Below, one piece after another: positions 43,191 through 52,731 of a stretch of DNA of 64,000 bases. The notes below the pieces were generated by a model, which made no database searches, was not told the DNA's origin, and saw only the letters and a program-made list of their open reading frames with translations. The stretch is from UBA2882 sp045542735 (lineage in GTDB: Bacteria; Bacillota; Clostridia; Lachnospirales; Lachnospiraceae), in contig JAZQLQ010000008.1 in assembly GCA_045542735.1 (NCBI GenBank), forward strand, positions 62,001-126,000, in the 5' to 3' direction. Numbering within the stretch: the first letter of the stretch is position 1; each line of letters begins with the position of its first letter. A program made the translations under genes and the position numbers.

Positions 43191-44054
43191 TTATTTTTTT
43201 CTCTTTACAAAATACTCTTCTGCCATATCAATTTCTTTCTGCTCTTCTTCCTGGCTTTGTGTTGATCCCGGCGTGTGAAGCAGATACATTGCCCAATAAC
43301 CGACACCAACTACTCCTGTGCCGCCAACGATATTGCCCAATGTGACAGGCAAGATACAATTCATGAAAAATCTGCCAAACTCCAATCCCGGTGCATCAAT
43401 ACCATATTGCATAGCTGTAAAAATACCGGACACACCATAATAAACATCTGCCACACAGTGCTCAAATCCACAAAGTACAAAAATCATAATAGGCCAAAAG
43501 CTCATTAAAATCTTACCGGATACCTGCTTTGCCGCAAATGCCGCCCATACAGCGATACATACCAAGATATTGCAAAGCACACCGCGTAAGAAGGCTTCGC
43601 CAAAGGTCTGATCCACACGCATCATCGCTACGGAAACCATTCTCTCAGCCTGCTGATTGTTAAATAAAGAAGGAATACCACTGTATACTACGGCAATTCC
43701 AACAAGCGCTGCGCCAAAACTGTTGCCTAAATATACAAAAAACCAGTTTTTTAACATTTCCCGGATTTTTACCCGTTTTTCTAAGACTGAAATAATAATC
43801 AAATTGTTACCGGTAAACAATTCACTACCGGCAACTAATACCATAGCCAGTCCTGCCGGGAATACACAGGCACTGACCAATCTGCCGATCGATGGATTTG
43901 CTATGGTTGCAGCAGCTGTCTGTGCCGCTGTTCCTGCAAATGCCACATACATGCCTGCAAATAATCCTAAAATAATCATTTTGAATGCTGATAATTTAAC
44001 CTTGTGAGCACCTATCTCCACATAGTTTTTTGCTACTTCTAAAGGTGAATGCAT
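43191..44054 (-). CDS. Formate/nitrite transporter family channel
   Basis: 287 residues with six helices. N-terminal HSPLEVAKNYVEIGAHKVKL, the omega-loop region, and the conserved CGFEHCVADVYY with the central histidine of FocA/NirC. Likely moves formate, nitrite or another small monovalent anion. RBS GGAG 7 bases before ATG 44054. No formate lyase or nitrite genes nearby. Confidence 0.92.
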   Translation of the reverse strand: MHSPLEVAKNYVEIGAHKVKLSAFKMIILGLFAGMYVAFAGTAAQTAAATIANPSIGRLVSACVFPAGLAMVLVAGSELFTGNNLIIISVLEKRVKIREMLKNWFFVYLGNSFGAALVGIAVVYSGIPSLFNNQQAERMVSVAMMRVDQTFGEAFLRGVLCNILVCIAVWAAFAAKQVSGKILMSFWPIMIFVLCGFEHCVADVYYGVSGIFTAMQYGIDAPGLEFGRFFMNCILPVTLGNIVGGTGVVGVGYWAMYLLHTPGSTQSQEEEQKEIDMAEEYFVKRKK

Positions 44055-44087
44055 ATTCTAACTCCTTTTTCATACTAACTACTTATA

Positions 44088-44861
44088 TTATAAACATAAT
44101 TCACAGACTTTTTCAAAGGATAATGTACCGCCAAATAAATCCAATGCACTTCCGATGGTCATATGAATCTTTTCTTCACCAAGCTGACACAACAACTCAA
44201 TATCTTCATAGCTGTGCACACCACCGGCATAAGTAATGGGACATCCGTTATAAGAAGCCAGCAGTTGTACCAATTCTTTTTCGATTCCATTATTTTTTCC
44301 TTCTACATCCACGGCATGAATCAAAAATTCATCACAATAAGCAGAAAGTCTGTCGAGTAATGTTATGTCAACCACGACATTGCTTTTCTTTTGCCATCGG
44401 TCTGTCATCACATAGTAGCCATCTTCATATTTGCGGGCACTCAAATCCAAAACAATATGCTCTTTTCCCACAGACTCTTTTAAAGCCTGCAGACGTTCTT
44501 CCAAGATTTCTCCATTTTGGAATACGTAGGATGTCACAATGACATGAGAGGCTCCGGCATCAATATACTCTTTGGCATTATCTGCTGTAATACCGCCACC
44601 AATTTGCATTCCACCCGGAAATGCCCCAAGTGCTTCCATTGCTTGTTTTTTCGTCTCTTCATAATAGGAACTGTCTTTTGCGTTTAACAAAATAATATGA
44701 CCGCCTGTTAAGCCTTTGCTTTTATACAAGTCAGCATAATAAGCCGCATTTTTTTTTGAAACAAAATTTTCTTCTGCTTCATTTTTTTGATCGGTCAAAC
44801 TACTGCCGACAATTTGCTTTACTTTTCCGTTATGAATATCAATACATGGTCTGAATTCCAT
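44088..44861 (-). CDS. hisA: ProFAR isomerase HisA, eukaryote-type
   Basis: 257 residues. It begins EFRPCIDIHNGKVKQIVGSS and has NFVSKKNAAYYADLYKSKGL, VVDLSARK-like VLDLSARKYEDG, and FLIHAVDVEGKNNG. The sequence resembles yeast/plant HIS6 (CIDLHNG, FLIHAADVEG) more than the usual bacterial HisA. It catalyses the Amadori rearrangement in histidine biosynthesis, a TIM barrel. It stands alone with no other his gene in the window. Confidence 0.85.
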   Translation of the reverse strand: MEFRPCIDIHNGKVKQIVGSSLTDQKNEAEENFVSKKNAAYYADLYKSKGLTGGHIILLNAKDSSYYEETKKQAMEALGAFPGGMQIGGGITADNAKEYIDAGASHVIVTSYVFQNGEILEERLQALKESVGKEHIVLDLSARKYEDGYYVMTDRWQKKSNVVVDITLLDRLSAYCDEFLIHAVDVEGKNNGIEKELVQLLASYNGCPITYAGGVHSYEDIELLCQLGEEKIHMTIGSALDLFGGTLSFEKVCELCL

Positions 44862-44941
44862 TTTTCACTCCTGAATATTTATGAATATTTTTTTAAAAAA
44901 TTGTGCATAGTATTCACATACACTGAAAGGAGAATAAAATC

Positions 44942-45337
44942 ATGAAAAAAACAAGATTTTTAGTAACCGTAATGCTTGTATCCATGCTCTTATGCCTGAC
45001 AGCTTGCGGTGGTAGTAACAACAATGACAAAAACAATAACAGCACCAACAGTAGCGACATGGCGCAGGATTCCGGCACAAATGAAAACCAGGGACAGAAT
45101 ACCGGCGACAACATGGCTAACGATCAGGTAAATGACGCCACAACCGGCGATACATCTACCACTAATGATTCCGGCAGTATTACTGAAGGTGTTACCGATG
45201 CCGTAGATGGTGCCGGTAATCTGGTAGAGGATGCCGGCAATGCTACCGGCGAACTCATTCAGGACACCGGTGAAGCGGTAAACAACATGACCGATGACAT
45301 GACCGGCAACGCTGATACTAACACAGCTACCAATTAA
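44942..45337 (+). CDS. Asn/Thr-rich small lipoprotein
   Basis: 131 residues with a lipobox (LLCLTACGGS; Cys 22). The rest is Asn, Asp, Thr and Gly rich and probably disordered; a weak helical repeat (ITEGVTDAVDGAGNLVEDAGN and GELIQDTGEAVNNMTDDM) occupies the last 55 residues. No family recognised. RBS AAAGGAG. Likely a surface-anchored, low-complexity protein. Confidence 0.75.
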   Translation: MKKTRFLVTVMLVSMLLCLTACGGSNNNDKNNNSTNSSDMAQDSGTNENQGQNTGDNMANDQVNDATTGDTSTTNDSGSITEGVTDAVDGAGNLVEDAGNATGELIQDTGEAVNNMTDDMTGNADTNTATN

Positions 45338-45375
45338 TCTAAAACAGCCTTGACCCGGGTATCTGCATAGGAAGA

Positions 45376-47334
45376 TTATACATCTTTTTCTATAATGATA
45401 CCCTCTCGATAGGCTTCCAAAAGCTCTTCCAATTGATGGATGGACTCCCGCAACTCATCACCGATATCGGTGTCTGCTACTCTTCTTCTGGTTATGGCAG
45501 TTTCTACAATAATGGAATCCGAGAAAATGTCGGACTCATTTCGAATGGCTGCGTAAGCCGATTCAAAGGTCTCATGGGAAACCAAACGCATACCGTAGGA
45601 ATTGGATACCAGCGTATAGCCTGCAATGCCGGTTTTGCCCTGATATGCTTTACTGAATCCACCGTCAATAACCAAGAGCTTACCACCACATTTAATAGGC
45701 GACTCGCCTTTTCTCTGTTCTACGGGTACATGTCCGTTCACAATGTGGGATTTGGAAACATCCAAACCAAACTCTTCCAAAATTTTATTTACAATGTCTT
45801 CTCTGTCATAGAGACGATAATATGCATTTTTCTCTTCGTGATGTGCCTCTTTATCCTGTACAAAATAGCGCTCAAAGGTAGTCATCTTGTCTTTGCCAAA
45901 TACAGGGGACTTAGGGCCTGCCCAAATATACCAGATGATATCCTGCCCTTTTAATTTCTCACCGGATTCACGGGTACCGTAATAACCTTTGCGGGCATAA
46001 TTATCCAGTGCATCATAAAGTTCTTTTCCTGCATAGTCTTTACCAAATAAATTTACCTTTAGGAAATTGCCCTCATCATCCATGGGCACACAGCCATGAT
46101 AAAGCAAGTTGGAATTGTAAATCTTGTACATACTTCCTTTGGAAAACAGGAAGCGGATATCCTTCTGTAATTTATCACAACGGGTAAATGCCTGACGAAG
46201 TCTTTCCATAACCTCTTCCTCTTCCGGTGTCAGGCGATAGGGATCTTCGGGATTGACTGTGGGAAAGTCCGTATCCTTCATGGGGTAAATCTTACCTTCA
46301 ATGTTGATGGTCTTATTTTCATAATCGATTTTATCCAAAAGCAGACGGTTCTCCATCTCAAATTCCGGTCTGCGCATAATAATCTGACCTTCCAGCTTCA
46401 TCTGCAGAATGGTGATTGCCTTGTGCATCTTCATATCAAGACTTAAGTCTTTGGTATTATAGTTGGTATTGTATTTGATGGAAAATGCATCACAATTGAC
46501 ATCTTTGTATTGCTCCATAGCGAAGGTTGCCAGTGGAATCAGATTAATACCATAGCCTTCCTCCAGAGTATCCAGATTGCCATAGCGGGCTGACATACGG
46601 ATAACCGTAGCAATACATGCCAGCTGACCACTGGCTGCTCCCATCCATACCACATCATGATTGCCCCACTGGACATCTACAGAATGATAATGACGCAAAG
46701 TATCCATAATCACATGGGGACCGGGACCACGGTCATAAATATCGCCTACGATGTGTAAATGGTCAATAACCAATCGTTTGATCAATTCACACATAGCAAT
46801 GATAAACTCCGGTGCACGCCCGATACGGATGATGGTATTGATAATCTCATTATAATACGCTTCTTTATCCTGTACCTCCGCTTTCTCGGTAATCAACTCT
46901 TCAATGATATAAGCAAAATCCTTGGGCAATGCTTTTCTGACCTTGGATCTGGTATATTTGGAAGAAACATGCTTTGTCATCTGCACAAGACGGTACAAGG
47001 TAATCTTGTACCAGTCCTCAATATTGTCTTCTTCACGCAACACAATCTCCAATTTTTCCTTTGGATAATAAATCAAAGTAGCCAGACTTTTTTTATCTTT
47101 ATTACTGATAGTATTACCAAACTCTTCATCTATTTTTTTGCGGACAGATCCTGAACCATTTTTGAGCACATGATTAAACTGCTCATACTCTCCATGAATA
47201 TCCGTCAGAAAATGCTCGGTTCCTTTGGGAAGATTTAAAATAGATGATAAGTTGATAATCTCCGTACTTGCCGAAGCAATGGTCGGATACTGTTTTGATA
47301 AACTCTTTAAGTATTTTAACTCCAATGCGTCCAT
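45376..47334 (-). CDS. fbp: Fructose-1,6-bisphosphatase class 3
   Basis: 652 residues, the full length of the Firmicutes class III enzyme. Metal-binding motifs of the calcineurin-like fold: FLTDIHGEYEQF, GDIYDRGPGPHVIMD and WGNHDVVWMGA. Catalyses the gluconeogenic step from fructose-1,6-bisphosphate to fructose-6-phosphate. It follows dapB by 29 bases, so it may share transcripts with it. Confidence 0.95.
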   Translation of the reverse strand: MDALELKYLKSLSKQYPTIASASTEIINLSSILNLPKGTEHFLTDIHGEYEQFNHVLKNGSGSVRKKIDEEFGNTISNKDKKSLATLIYYPKEKLEIVLREEDNIEDWYKITLYRLVQMTKHVSSKYTRSKVRKALPKDFAYIIEELITEKAEVQDKEAYYNEIINTIIRIGRAPEFIIAMCELIKRLVIDHLHIVGDIYDRGPGPHVIMDTLRHYHSVDVQWGNHDVVWMGAASGQLACIATVIRMSARYGNLDTLEEGYGINLIPLATFAMEQYKDVNCDAFSIKYNTNYNTKDLSLDMKMHKAITILQMKLEGQIIMRRPEFEMENRLLLDKIDYENKTINIEGKIYPMKDTDFPTVNPEDPYRLTPEEEEVMERLRQAFTRCDKLQKDIRFLFSKGSMYKIYNSNLLYHGCVPMDDEGNFLKVNLFGKDYAGKELYDALDNYARKGYYGTRESGEKLKGQDIIWYIWAGPKSPVFGKDKMTTFERYFVQDKEAHHEEKNAYYRLYDREDIVNKILEEFGLDVSKSHIVNGHVPVEQRKGESPIKCGGKLLVIDGGFSKAYQGKTGIAGYTLVSNSYGMRLVSHETFESAYAAIRNESDIFSDSIIVETAITRRRVADTDIGDELRESIHQLEELLEAYREGIIIEKDV

Positions 47335-47363
47335 AGTTATTCCTCAATCATATTTTGACTATT

Positions 47364-48125
47364 TTACTGTGCGTCAATGACATGGCTCATATCATACAAG
47401 CCTGCTGCCTTTCCTTTTAAAAACTTAGCTGCCTGGATCGCTCCTTTGCCAAATACTGCTCTGGAATATGCTGTATGGCTGAAGGTAATGACTTCATCTT
47501 CACCTGCAAAAATAACATCATGATCTCCCACAATAGTACCGCCACGTACTGCAGACAATCCGATTTCTTTCTTGGGACGCTGCTCTCTGCGGTTGCTTCT
47601 GTCATATACATATTCGTATTCATTGTTTAATTCCTCATTAATGGAGTCAGCCAACGCTAACGCAGTTCCGCTGGGCGCATCCAGTTTTCTGCGGTGATGC
47701 TTCTCTACAATCTCAATATCGAAACCGGCGGGAGCAAGTACCGCTGTTGCCTCTTTTAAAATCTTTAATAACATATTAATACCAAGGGACATATTTGCAG
47801 ATTTTAACACTGCTGTTTTCTTTGCCACAGCATCTACTTTTGCCAGCTGTGCTTCGTTTAAACCGGTTGTACAAAGTACCACGGGCATACCTTTTTCTCC
47901 ACACCAATCAAGGAGTGCATCCACACAACTGATGTGTGAGAAATCAATGACTGCATCTGCTTCTACATCACATTTATCAATGGAGGTGAAAACGGGAAAT
48001 GCATTCTCTACCTTGTCATTAATATCAACACCTGCCACTACTTCTACTTCTTCATCAGCTGCAATGAGATTACAAATCATCTGTCCCATTACACCATTAC
48101 AACCATGCATAATAATCTTTGTCAT
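47364..48125 (-). CDS. dapB: 4-hydroxy-tetrahydrodipicolinate reductase
   Basis: 253 residues. Nucleotide-binding HGCNGVMGQM at the N-terminus; active-site VEKHHRRKLDAPSGTALALAD is the DapB signature with the catalytic His and Lys. Second step of the lysine/diaminopimelate branch. It is downstream of dapA with a hairpin between them, and upstream of fbp. RBS AGAGG. Confidence 0.96.
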   Translation of the reverse strand: MTKIIMHGCNGVMGQMICNLIAADEEVEVVAGVDINDKVENAFPVFTSIDKCDVEADAVIDFSHISCVDALLDWCGEKGMPVVLCTTGLNEAQLAKVDAVAKKTAVLKSANMSLGINMLLKILKEATAVLAPAGFDIEIVEKHHRRKLDAPSGTALALADSINEELNNEYEYVYDRSNRREQRPKKEIGLSAVRGGTIVGDHDVIFAGEDEVITFSHTAYSRAVFGKGAIQAAKFLKGKAAGLYDMSHVIDAQ

Positions 48126-48163
48126 TCTTTTATCCTCTCTTTATCTGCTTTCTAATTAAAAAT

Positions 48164-48194
48164 CAAGGTCTTTGGCGAAGTGTCAAAGACCTGA
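48164..48194 (-). terminator. Hairpin between dapA and dapB
   Basis: AGGTCTTTG / CAAAGACCT, 9 pairs with a 9-base loop, followed on the minus strand by TTGATTTTTAATT. It could terminate part of the dapA transcripts, leaving dapB-fbp at a lower or separate level. Confidence 0.7.
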
Positions 48195-48205
48195 TCTGAT
48201 GTTTC

Positions 48206-49093
48206 TTATAAAATACCGAATTCTTTCATTGCTTTTTCAAGGGCAGGTACGTGTGCCTCTTCCATCTCTGTCAAAGGACGACGAAGCGGTCCTGCATTTA
48301 ATCCCATAAGGTTCATGGCTTTCTTAACGGGAATGGGATTTACTTCACAGAATAAGCTGTCAATCAAAGGAATTGCTTTTAACTGAAGGTCACAACTCTC
48401 TTTTACCTTACCGTCAAAGTATAACTGGCAGATATCATGTGTCTGTCTGGGTGCCACATTGGACAATACGGAGATAACACCTTTTCCACCTAAGGAAAGA
48501 AGGGGAACAATCTGGTCATCATTACCGGAATATACATCTACATCACCGTTTGCCAGATGCATGAGTTTGGCTACACCGGAAATATTGCCGGTTGCATCTT
48601 TGACACCGACGATATTGGGAATATCCCTGCAAAGTGCACATACAGTCTCGGGAGCGATTAATACACCACCTGTTCTGCCGGGGATATTGTAAAGAATAAT
48701 CGGGATGCTGACACTCTCTGCTACAATTTTGAAATGCTCATACAAGCCTTTCTGTGTACATTTATTGTAGTAAGGAGTCACGATAAGTAATCCGTCAGCT
48801 CCTGCTTTTTCTGCTTCTTTGGACAGATAAACTGCTGTCTCTGTGCAATTGGAACCGGTTCCTGCTACAACCGGAATTCTTTTATTTACTTTTTCAATAC
48901 AGAAACGAATCACATCCAAATGCTCCTCATGGGACAATGTGGATGCTTCTCCTGTGGTACCGCATACGATAATCGCATCTGTACCGCCTGCGATCTGAAG
49001 CTCAATCTGCTCAGCAAAAGCCTCATAGTTTACACTTCCGTCTTCATGAAATGGTGTAACGATTGCAACACCTGCTCCTGTAAAAATTGACAT
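48206..49093 (-). CDS. dapA: 4-hydroxy-tetrahydrodipicolinate synthase
   Basis: 295 residues from ATG 49093 (AAGGAGG upstream); an upstream frame of 20 codons would fall in the riboswitch terminator region. CGTTGEASTLSHEEH binds the substrate, and YNIPGRTG and GVKDATGN carry the Tyr and the Schiff-base Lys. First committed enzyme of lysine/DAP synthesis, controlled by the lysine riboswitch directly upstream. Confidence 0.96.
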   Translation of the reverse strand: MSIFTGAGVAIVTPFHEDGSVNYEAFAEQIELQIAGGTDAIIVCGTTGEASTLSHEEHLDVIRFCIEKVNKRIPVVAGTGSNCTETAVYLSKEAEKAGADGLLIVTPYYNKCTQKGLYEHFKIVAESVSIPIILYNIPGRTGGVLIAPETVCALCRDIPNIVGVKDATGNISGVAKLMHLANGDVDVYSGNDDQIVPLLSLGGKGVISVLSNVAPRQTHDICQLYFDGKVKESCDLQLKAIPLIDSLFCEVNPIPVKKAMNLMGLNAGPLRRPLTEMEEAHVPALEKAMKEFGIL

Positions 49094-49140
49094 CTCTTTT
49101 TCCTCCTTATGCCATTGGGTATGCATTGCGGATGCATCAT

Positions 49141-49344
49141 AAAAGCCGTCCAAAGAGAGAACGGCTTAAAAAATCATTTCCGATAGCTCCCCATCTTGTC
49201 GATGACAGTCATACAGCTCTTAACTGCATGCCCAAGGAAATATCTTCAGGTAACATTTCCTTTCGGCGTTTTTTCCTTTCGCCATTCGTCCTCTGCTCCT
49301 TAACATCGGAATGAGTACTGATAAAAAACGCAACCTCTATCCTT
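49141..49344 (-). ncRNA. Lysine riboswitch (L box) with terminator, upstream of dapA
   Basis: On the minus strand the leader holds the conserved L-box blocks in order: AGAGGTTGCG, GGAGCAGAGGAC, GCCGAAAGG, TTGGGC, GAGCTGTATGACTGTCATCG and GGGGAGCTATCGG. The aptamer runs from about 49344 to 49180. The expression platform is the hairpin AAGCCGT/ACGGCTT with a following TTTT (49143-49167). High lysine should favour this terminator and shut off dapA. The leader begins at the promoter at 49351-49379. Confidence 0.9.
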
Positions 49345-49350
49345 ACATTT

Positions 49351-49379
49351 ATTATATGATATTGTAGATAATCTGTGTA
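49351..49379 (-). promoter_or_regulatory. Promoter of the lysine riboswitch-dapA unit
   Basis: TACACA and TATAAT, 17 bases apart on the minus strand; the predicted start is at about 49344, exactly where the L box begins. Confidence 0.65.
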
Positions 49380-49413
49380 TATCTACTTCTACAGAATAAC
49401 ACTCTTGTCGCCA

Positions 49414-49905
49414 TTATGCAATAGGCATTGACTCAATTTTTGAAATCTCATCAGCTAAAGAAACCACTTCATCTTTTAACTGAATACCGGTCATAATCAC
49501 CGTGGTGTCATCACCCTTGGCTGCAAGTAAGGTTTTTAAATCATCTACGTTTATCACACCTACATCCAAAAGTCCCAAAACTTCATCCAGAATTAACAAA
49601 TCACAACCGCCTGTTGACAGGACTTTTTTGGCAAAATTAATACCATTGCGGATGTTCATGCTCTCTTCCTTCTGCTGCTTACCGGATAAATCAATGTATT
49701 CTGCATCATTCTTTTCAAAACAGAAAAACTTGACCTCAGGCTCCAATCTTCTTGTAAATTCGCTTTCGGTAATGCCTTTGCCCTTCATAAACTGAATGAC
49801 AATGACTTGTTTTCCTTCGGATGCTGCATATAATGCTTCTCCCAATGCGGCAGGAGTCTTTCCATGGCCGTCACCGGTATAAATAAGAATCTTTCCTTTT
49901 TCCAT
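49414..49905 (-). CDS. Corrinoid adenosyltransferase (CobA/BtuR-type)
   Basis: 163 residues. GKILIYTGDGHGKTPAALGEAL is the modified P-loop of the CobO/BtuR family (usual GNGKGKTTAA), followed by VIVIQFMKGKG and LLILDEVLGLLDVG (Walker B). It transfers the adenosyl group from ATP to cob(I)alamin-type corrinoids. ATG 49905 is chosen; ATG 49908 and a TTG at 49923 also read in frame. No other cobalamin gene is nearby. Confidence 0.88.
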   Translation of the reverse strand: MEKGKILIYTGDGHGKTPAALGEALYAASEGKQVIVIQFMKGKGITESEFTRRLEPEVKFFCFEKNDAEYIDLSGKQQKEESMNIRNGINFAKKVLSTGGCDLLILDEVLGLLDVGVINVDDLKTLLAAKGDDTTVIMTGIQLKDEVVSLADEISKIESMPIA

Positions 49906-49977
49906 CATACACCTTTTCATCAATCTACAGATACTCTGTATCTTTTATTACGATTGATGTATCATAGCACAATTTTT

Positions 49978-50622
49978 TTATTCTGGCAACAGCATCTCTT
50001 CTGCCGGCACTTCCAACTTGCTGACGGACACCTCATATGCCACTCGTTTTTCTACCTGGTCTTCGGACAGCTTTTTCATATATTCACGGCTCTGAATCCT
50101 GCCGATGACCTTGCAACGGCTTCCCACTTGAAATTCATTGGCATATCTGGCGTTTCTCCCCCAGCTGATGCAGGGTATGTAATCGCTTTTGCCATAAGGC
50201 CTGTTAACAGCCAGTAAAATATCCGCAATTTCTCTGCCAAGAGGTGTTTTGCGGTAAACAGGCTCCTTGCAGATAAAACCATCCAACTCAATATGGTTGG
50301 TCATCTCACTGCGCTCCACCTCATCAATAAATTCCCATTCTCTCACAAACACAGACAATACCAGTTTATTTTTCCGTTCTTCATGGCGGTTATAGGAACG
50401 GAACTGTCCTGTCACCTTAATTTTTTCTCCCCTATAATCTTGTTTGATATCCAGAAGTCTCTCGGACACCATAAGCGGAATCTGGTCCGCGCTGTCGGAT
50501 AAACGGGGGACAAGGATATCCACCAAATAAAATCCTTCCCCATAAATCTCGTGACTAAAGGTAAATTCACTGACGACTTCACCCATCACCGTCACTTTGT
50601 TGTTTTCATTCATCTTATCCAT
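49978..50622 (-). CDS. Double OB-fold single-stranded DNA-binding-like protein
   Basis: 214 residues with two SSB-like halves: about 8-105 (KVTVMGEVVSEFTFSHEIYG to FVREWEFI) and about 108-210 (HIELDGFICKEPVYRKTPLG, IADILLAVNRPYGKSDYIPC). The second half has the SSB pattern with G-x-x-x-x-x-P and TPLG-x-E-like motif, but the usual acidic SSB tail is missing. It is probably a DNA-binding accessory protein rather than the main SSB. RBS GGGAG. Confidence 0.75.
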   Translation of the reverse strand: MDKMNENNKVTVMGEVVSEFTFSHEIYGEGFYLVDILVPRLSDSADQIPLMVSERLLDIKQDYRGEKIKVTGQFRSYNRHEERKNKLVLSVFVREWEFIDEVERSEMTNHIELDGFICKEPVYRKTPLGREIADILLAVNRPYGKSDYIPCISWGRNARYANEFQVGSRCKVIGRIQSREYMKKLSEDQVEKRVAYEVSVSKLEVPAEEMLLPE

Positions 50623-50775
50623 TTTTTAGTTCTCCCTTCTTACACAAATAAAGAATTTTTTCCTGTCATGCACTACTATCATATTTCATTTTGGCGCAAA
50701 AATGTAAAAAACACGTCGTCAAATTCTCCCTCTTTTCTACTATTTTCGTACATTCCATAGGGATTCCTTTTGTTA

Positions 50776-50803
50776 TTTACTTGATTTTTGCCAAAGATAT
50801 GAT
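50776..50803 (+). promoter_or_regulatory. Possible promoter of typA
   Basis: TTTACT and TATGAT separated by 16 bases, about 50 bases before typA. Confidence 0.45.
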
Positions 50804-50851
50804 AGACTAAAAACGTTTGTGATATACAGACAAATAATTGAGGTGAATATT

Positions 50852-52684
50852 ATGAAAACAAAAAGAGAAAATGTCAGAAACGTAGCAATTATTGCCCATG
50901 TAGACCATGGTAAAACCACACTGGTAGACGAATTGTTAAAGCAAAGCGGTGTATTCCGTGAAAACCAGGAAGTTGCCGAACGTGTCATGGATTCTAATGA
51001 CATCGAACGTGAACGCGGCATTACCATTCTGTCCAAAAACACGGCAATTACTTATAAAGATACAAAGATCAACATCATTGACACTCCCGGCCATGCTGAT
51101 TTTGGTGGTGAAGTAGAGCGTGTATTAAAAATGGTAAACGGCGTTATCTTAGTAGTAGATGCCTTTGAAGGTGCTATGCCCCAGACCAAATTCGTATTGC
51201 GTAAAGCACTGGAATTAAGTCTTCCGGTCATTGTTTGTGTCAACAAAATTGACCGTCCCGAAGCAAGACCTTATGAAGTAGTTGATGAAGTATTGGAATT
51301 ATTTATTGATTTGGATGCAGATGAAAGTCAGTTGGATTGTCCTTTTATCTTTGCTTCTGCCAGATCCGGTATTGCCAGTCTGGATGCAGATACTCCCGGC
51401 GATAATATGATTCCTTTATTTGATACCATCCTTGATTACATCCCTGCCCCCGAAGGTGATCCCGACGCTGCCACACAGGTGCTCATCAGTACCATTGATT
51501 ATAATGAATATGTGGGTCGTATCGGTGTAGGAAAAGTAGATAACGGTGTAATCCGTGTCAATCAGGATGTTGTCATGGTCAACCATCACGAACCTGACAA
51601 AATGCGCAAAGTAAAAGTTTCCAAGCTTTATGAATTTGACGGTTTGGATAAGGTCGAAGTGAAAGAAGCCGGCATTGGTTCCATTGTGGCTATTTCCGGC
51701 ATTTCCGATATCCATATCGGCGATACCCTTTGCTCCCCCGAAGATGTAAAGCCCATTCCCTTCCAAAAAATTTCCGAGCCTACCATTGCCATGCATTTTA
51801 TTGTCAATGATTCTCCTCTGGCAGGAACGGAAGGTAAGTTTGTTACAACCCGTCATTTACGTGACCGCTTATTTAAAGAATTAAATACCGATGTTTCCCT
51901 TCGTGTAGAGGAAACCGATAATACCGATTCTTATAAAGTATCCGGGCGTGGCGAACTTCATTTATCCGTATTAATCGAAAACATGCGTAGGGAAGGCTTT
52001 GAATTTGCTGTTTCCAAAGCAGAAGTATTGTATAAATATGATGAAGAAGGTAATCAATTAGAGCCTATGGAATTGGCTTATGTAGATGTGCCCGATGAAT
52101 TTTCCGGTGCTGTTATCCAAAAGCTTTCTGCAAGAAAAGGTGAACTCCGTAGCATGGGAATCGGTTCAGGCGGTTACACCCGTCTGGAATTTTCCATTCC
52201 TTCCCGTGGTCTCATCGGCTATCGTGGTGAATTTATGACCGATACCAAAGGTAACGGTATCTTAAATACCATCTTTGACGGCTATGGTCCCTATAAAGGT
52301 GACCTGAACTACCGCAGCAACGGTTCCCTCATTGCCTTTGAATCCGGCGAAGCAGTTACCTACGGCTTATTCAATGCCCAGGAACGTGGCGCACTCTTTA
52401 TCTCCCCCGGCGCCAAGGTATATGCCGGTATGGTCATCGGTGAAACCGGTCGTGCAGAGGATATCGAGATTAATGTCTGCAAGACCAAACATCTGACCAA
52501 CACCCGTTCTTCCAGTGCGGATGAAGCCTTAAAACTGACACCACCTAAGATTCTCAGCCTGGAACAGGCATTAGACTTCATTGATACCGACGAATTGTTG
52601 GAGGTTACACCCGACAGTTTGCGGATACGCAAAAAAATCTTAGATCCGACCATGAGAAAACGCGCCGGATTTAAGAAGGGATAA
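50852..52684 (+). CDS. typA: Ribosome-associated GTPase TypA/BipA
   Basis: 610 residues from ATG 50852 (GAGGTGAATATT upstream; an earlier GTG at 50819 lacks a ribosome binding site). G1 IIAHVDHGKTTL, G3 DTPGHADFGGE, G4 VNKIDRPEARP, then the EF-G-like domains and the TypA C-terminal domain with RTRSSADEALKL-like TRSSSADEALKL. Needed for ribosome assembly under cold or stress. Single-gene unit with its own promoter and a very strong terminator. Confidence 0.97.
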   Translation: MKTKRENVRNVAIIAHVDHGKTTLVDELLKQSGVFRENQEVAERVMDSNDIERERGITILSKNTAITYKDTKINIIDTPGHADFGGEVERVLKMVNGVILVVDAFEGAMPQTKFVLRKALELSLPVIVCVNKIDRPEARPYEVVDEVLELFIDLDADESQLDCPFIFASARSGIASLDADTPGDNMIPLFDTILDYIPAPEGDPDAATQVLISTIDYNEYVGRIGVGKVDNGVIRVNQDVVMVNHHEPDKMRKVKVSKLYEFDGLDKVEVKEAGIGSIVAISGISDIHIGDTLCSPEDVKPIPFQKISEPTIAMHFIVNDSPLAGTEGKFVTTRHLRDRLFKELNTDVSLRVEETDNTDSYKVSGRGELHLSVLIENMRREGFEFAVSKAEVLYKYDEEGNQLEPMELAYVDVPDEFSGAVIQKLSARKGELRSMGIGSGGYTRLEFSIPSRGLIGYRGEFMTDTKGNGILNTIFDGYGPYKGDLNYRSNGSLIAFESGEAVTYGLFNAQERGALFISPGAKVYAGMVIGETGRAEDIEINVCKTKHLTNTRSSSADEALKLTPPKILSLEQALDFIDTDELLEVTPDSLRIRKKILDPTMRKRAGFKKG

Positions 52685-52687
52685 AAC

Positions 52688-52731
52688 AAAACATGCTCTT
52701 ACGTGTGCAAGCAACCGTAAGAGCATGTTTT
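52688..52731 (+). terminator. Strong terminator after typA
   Basis: Sixteen-pair perfect stem AAAACATGCTCTTACG / CGTAAGAGCATGTTTT with a 12-base loop. Confidence 0.9.

Noticed and set aside
49094..49413. T-box leader
   Set aside because: The leader blocks match the lysine L box; no T-box sequence (TGGNACCGCG) is seen.
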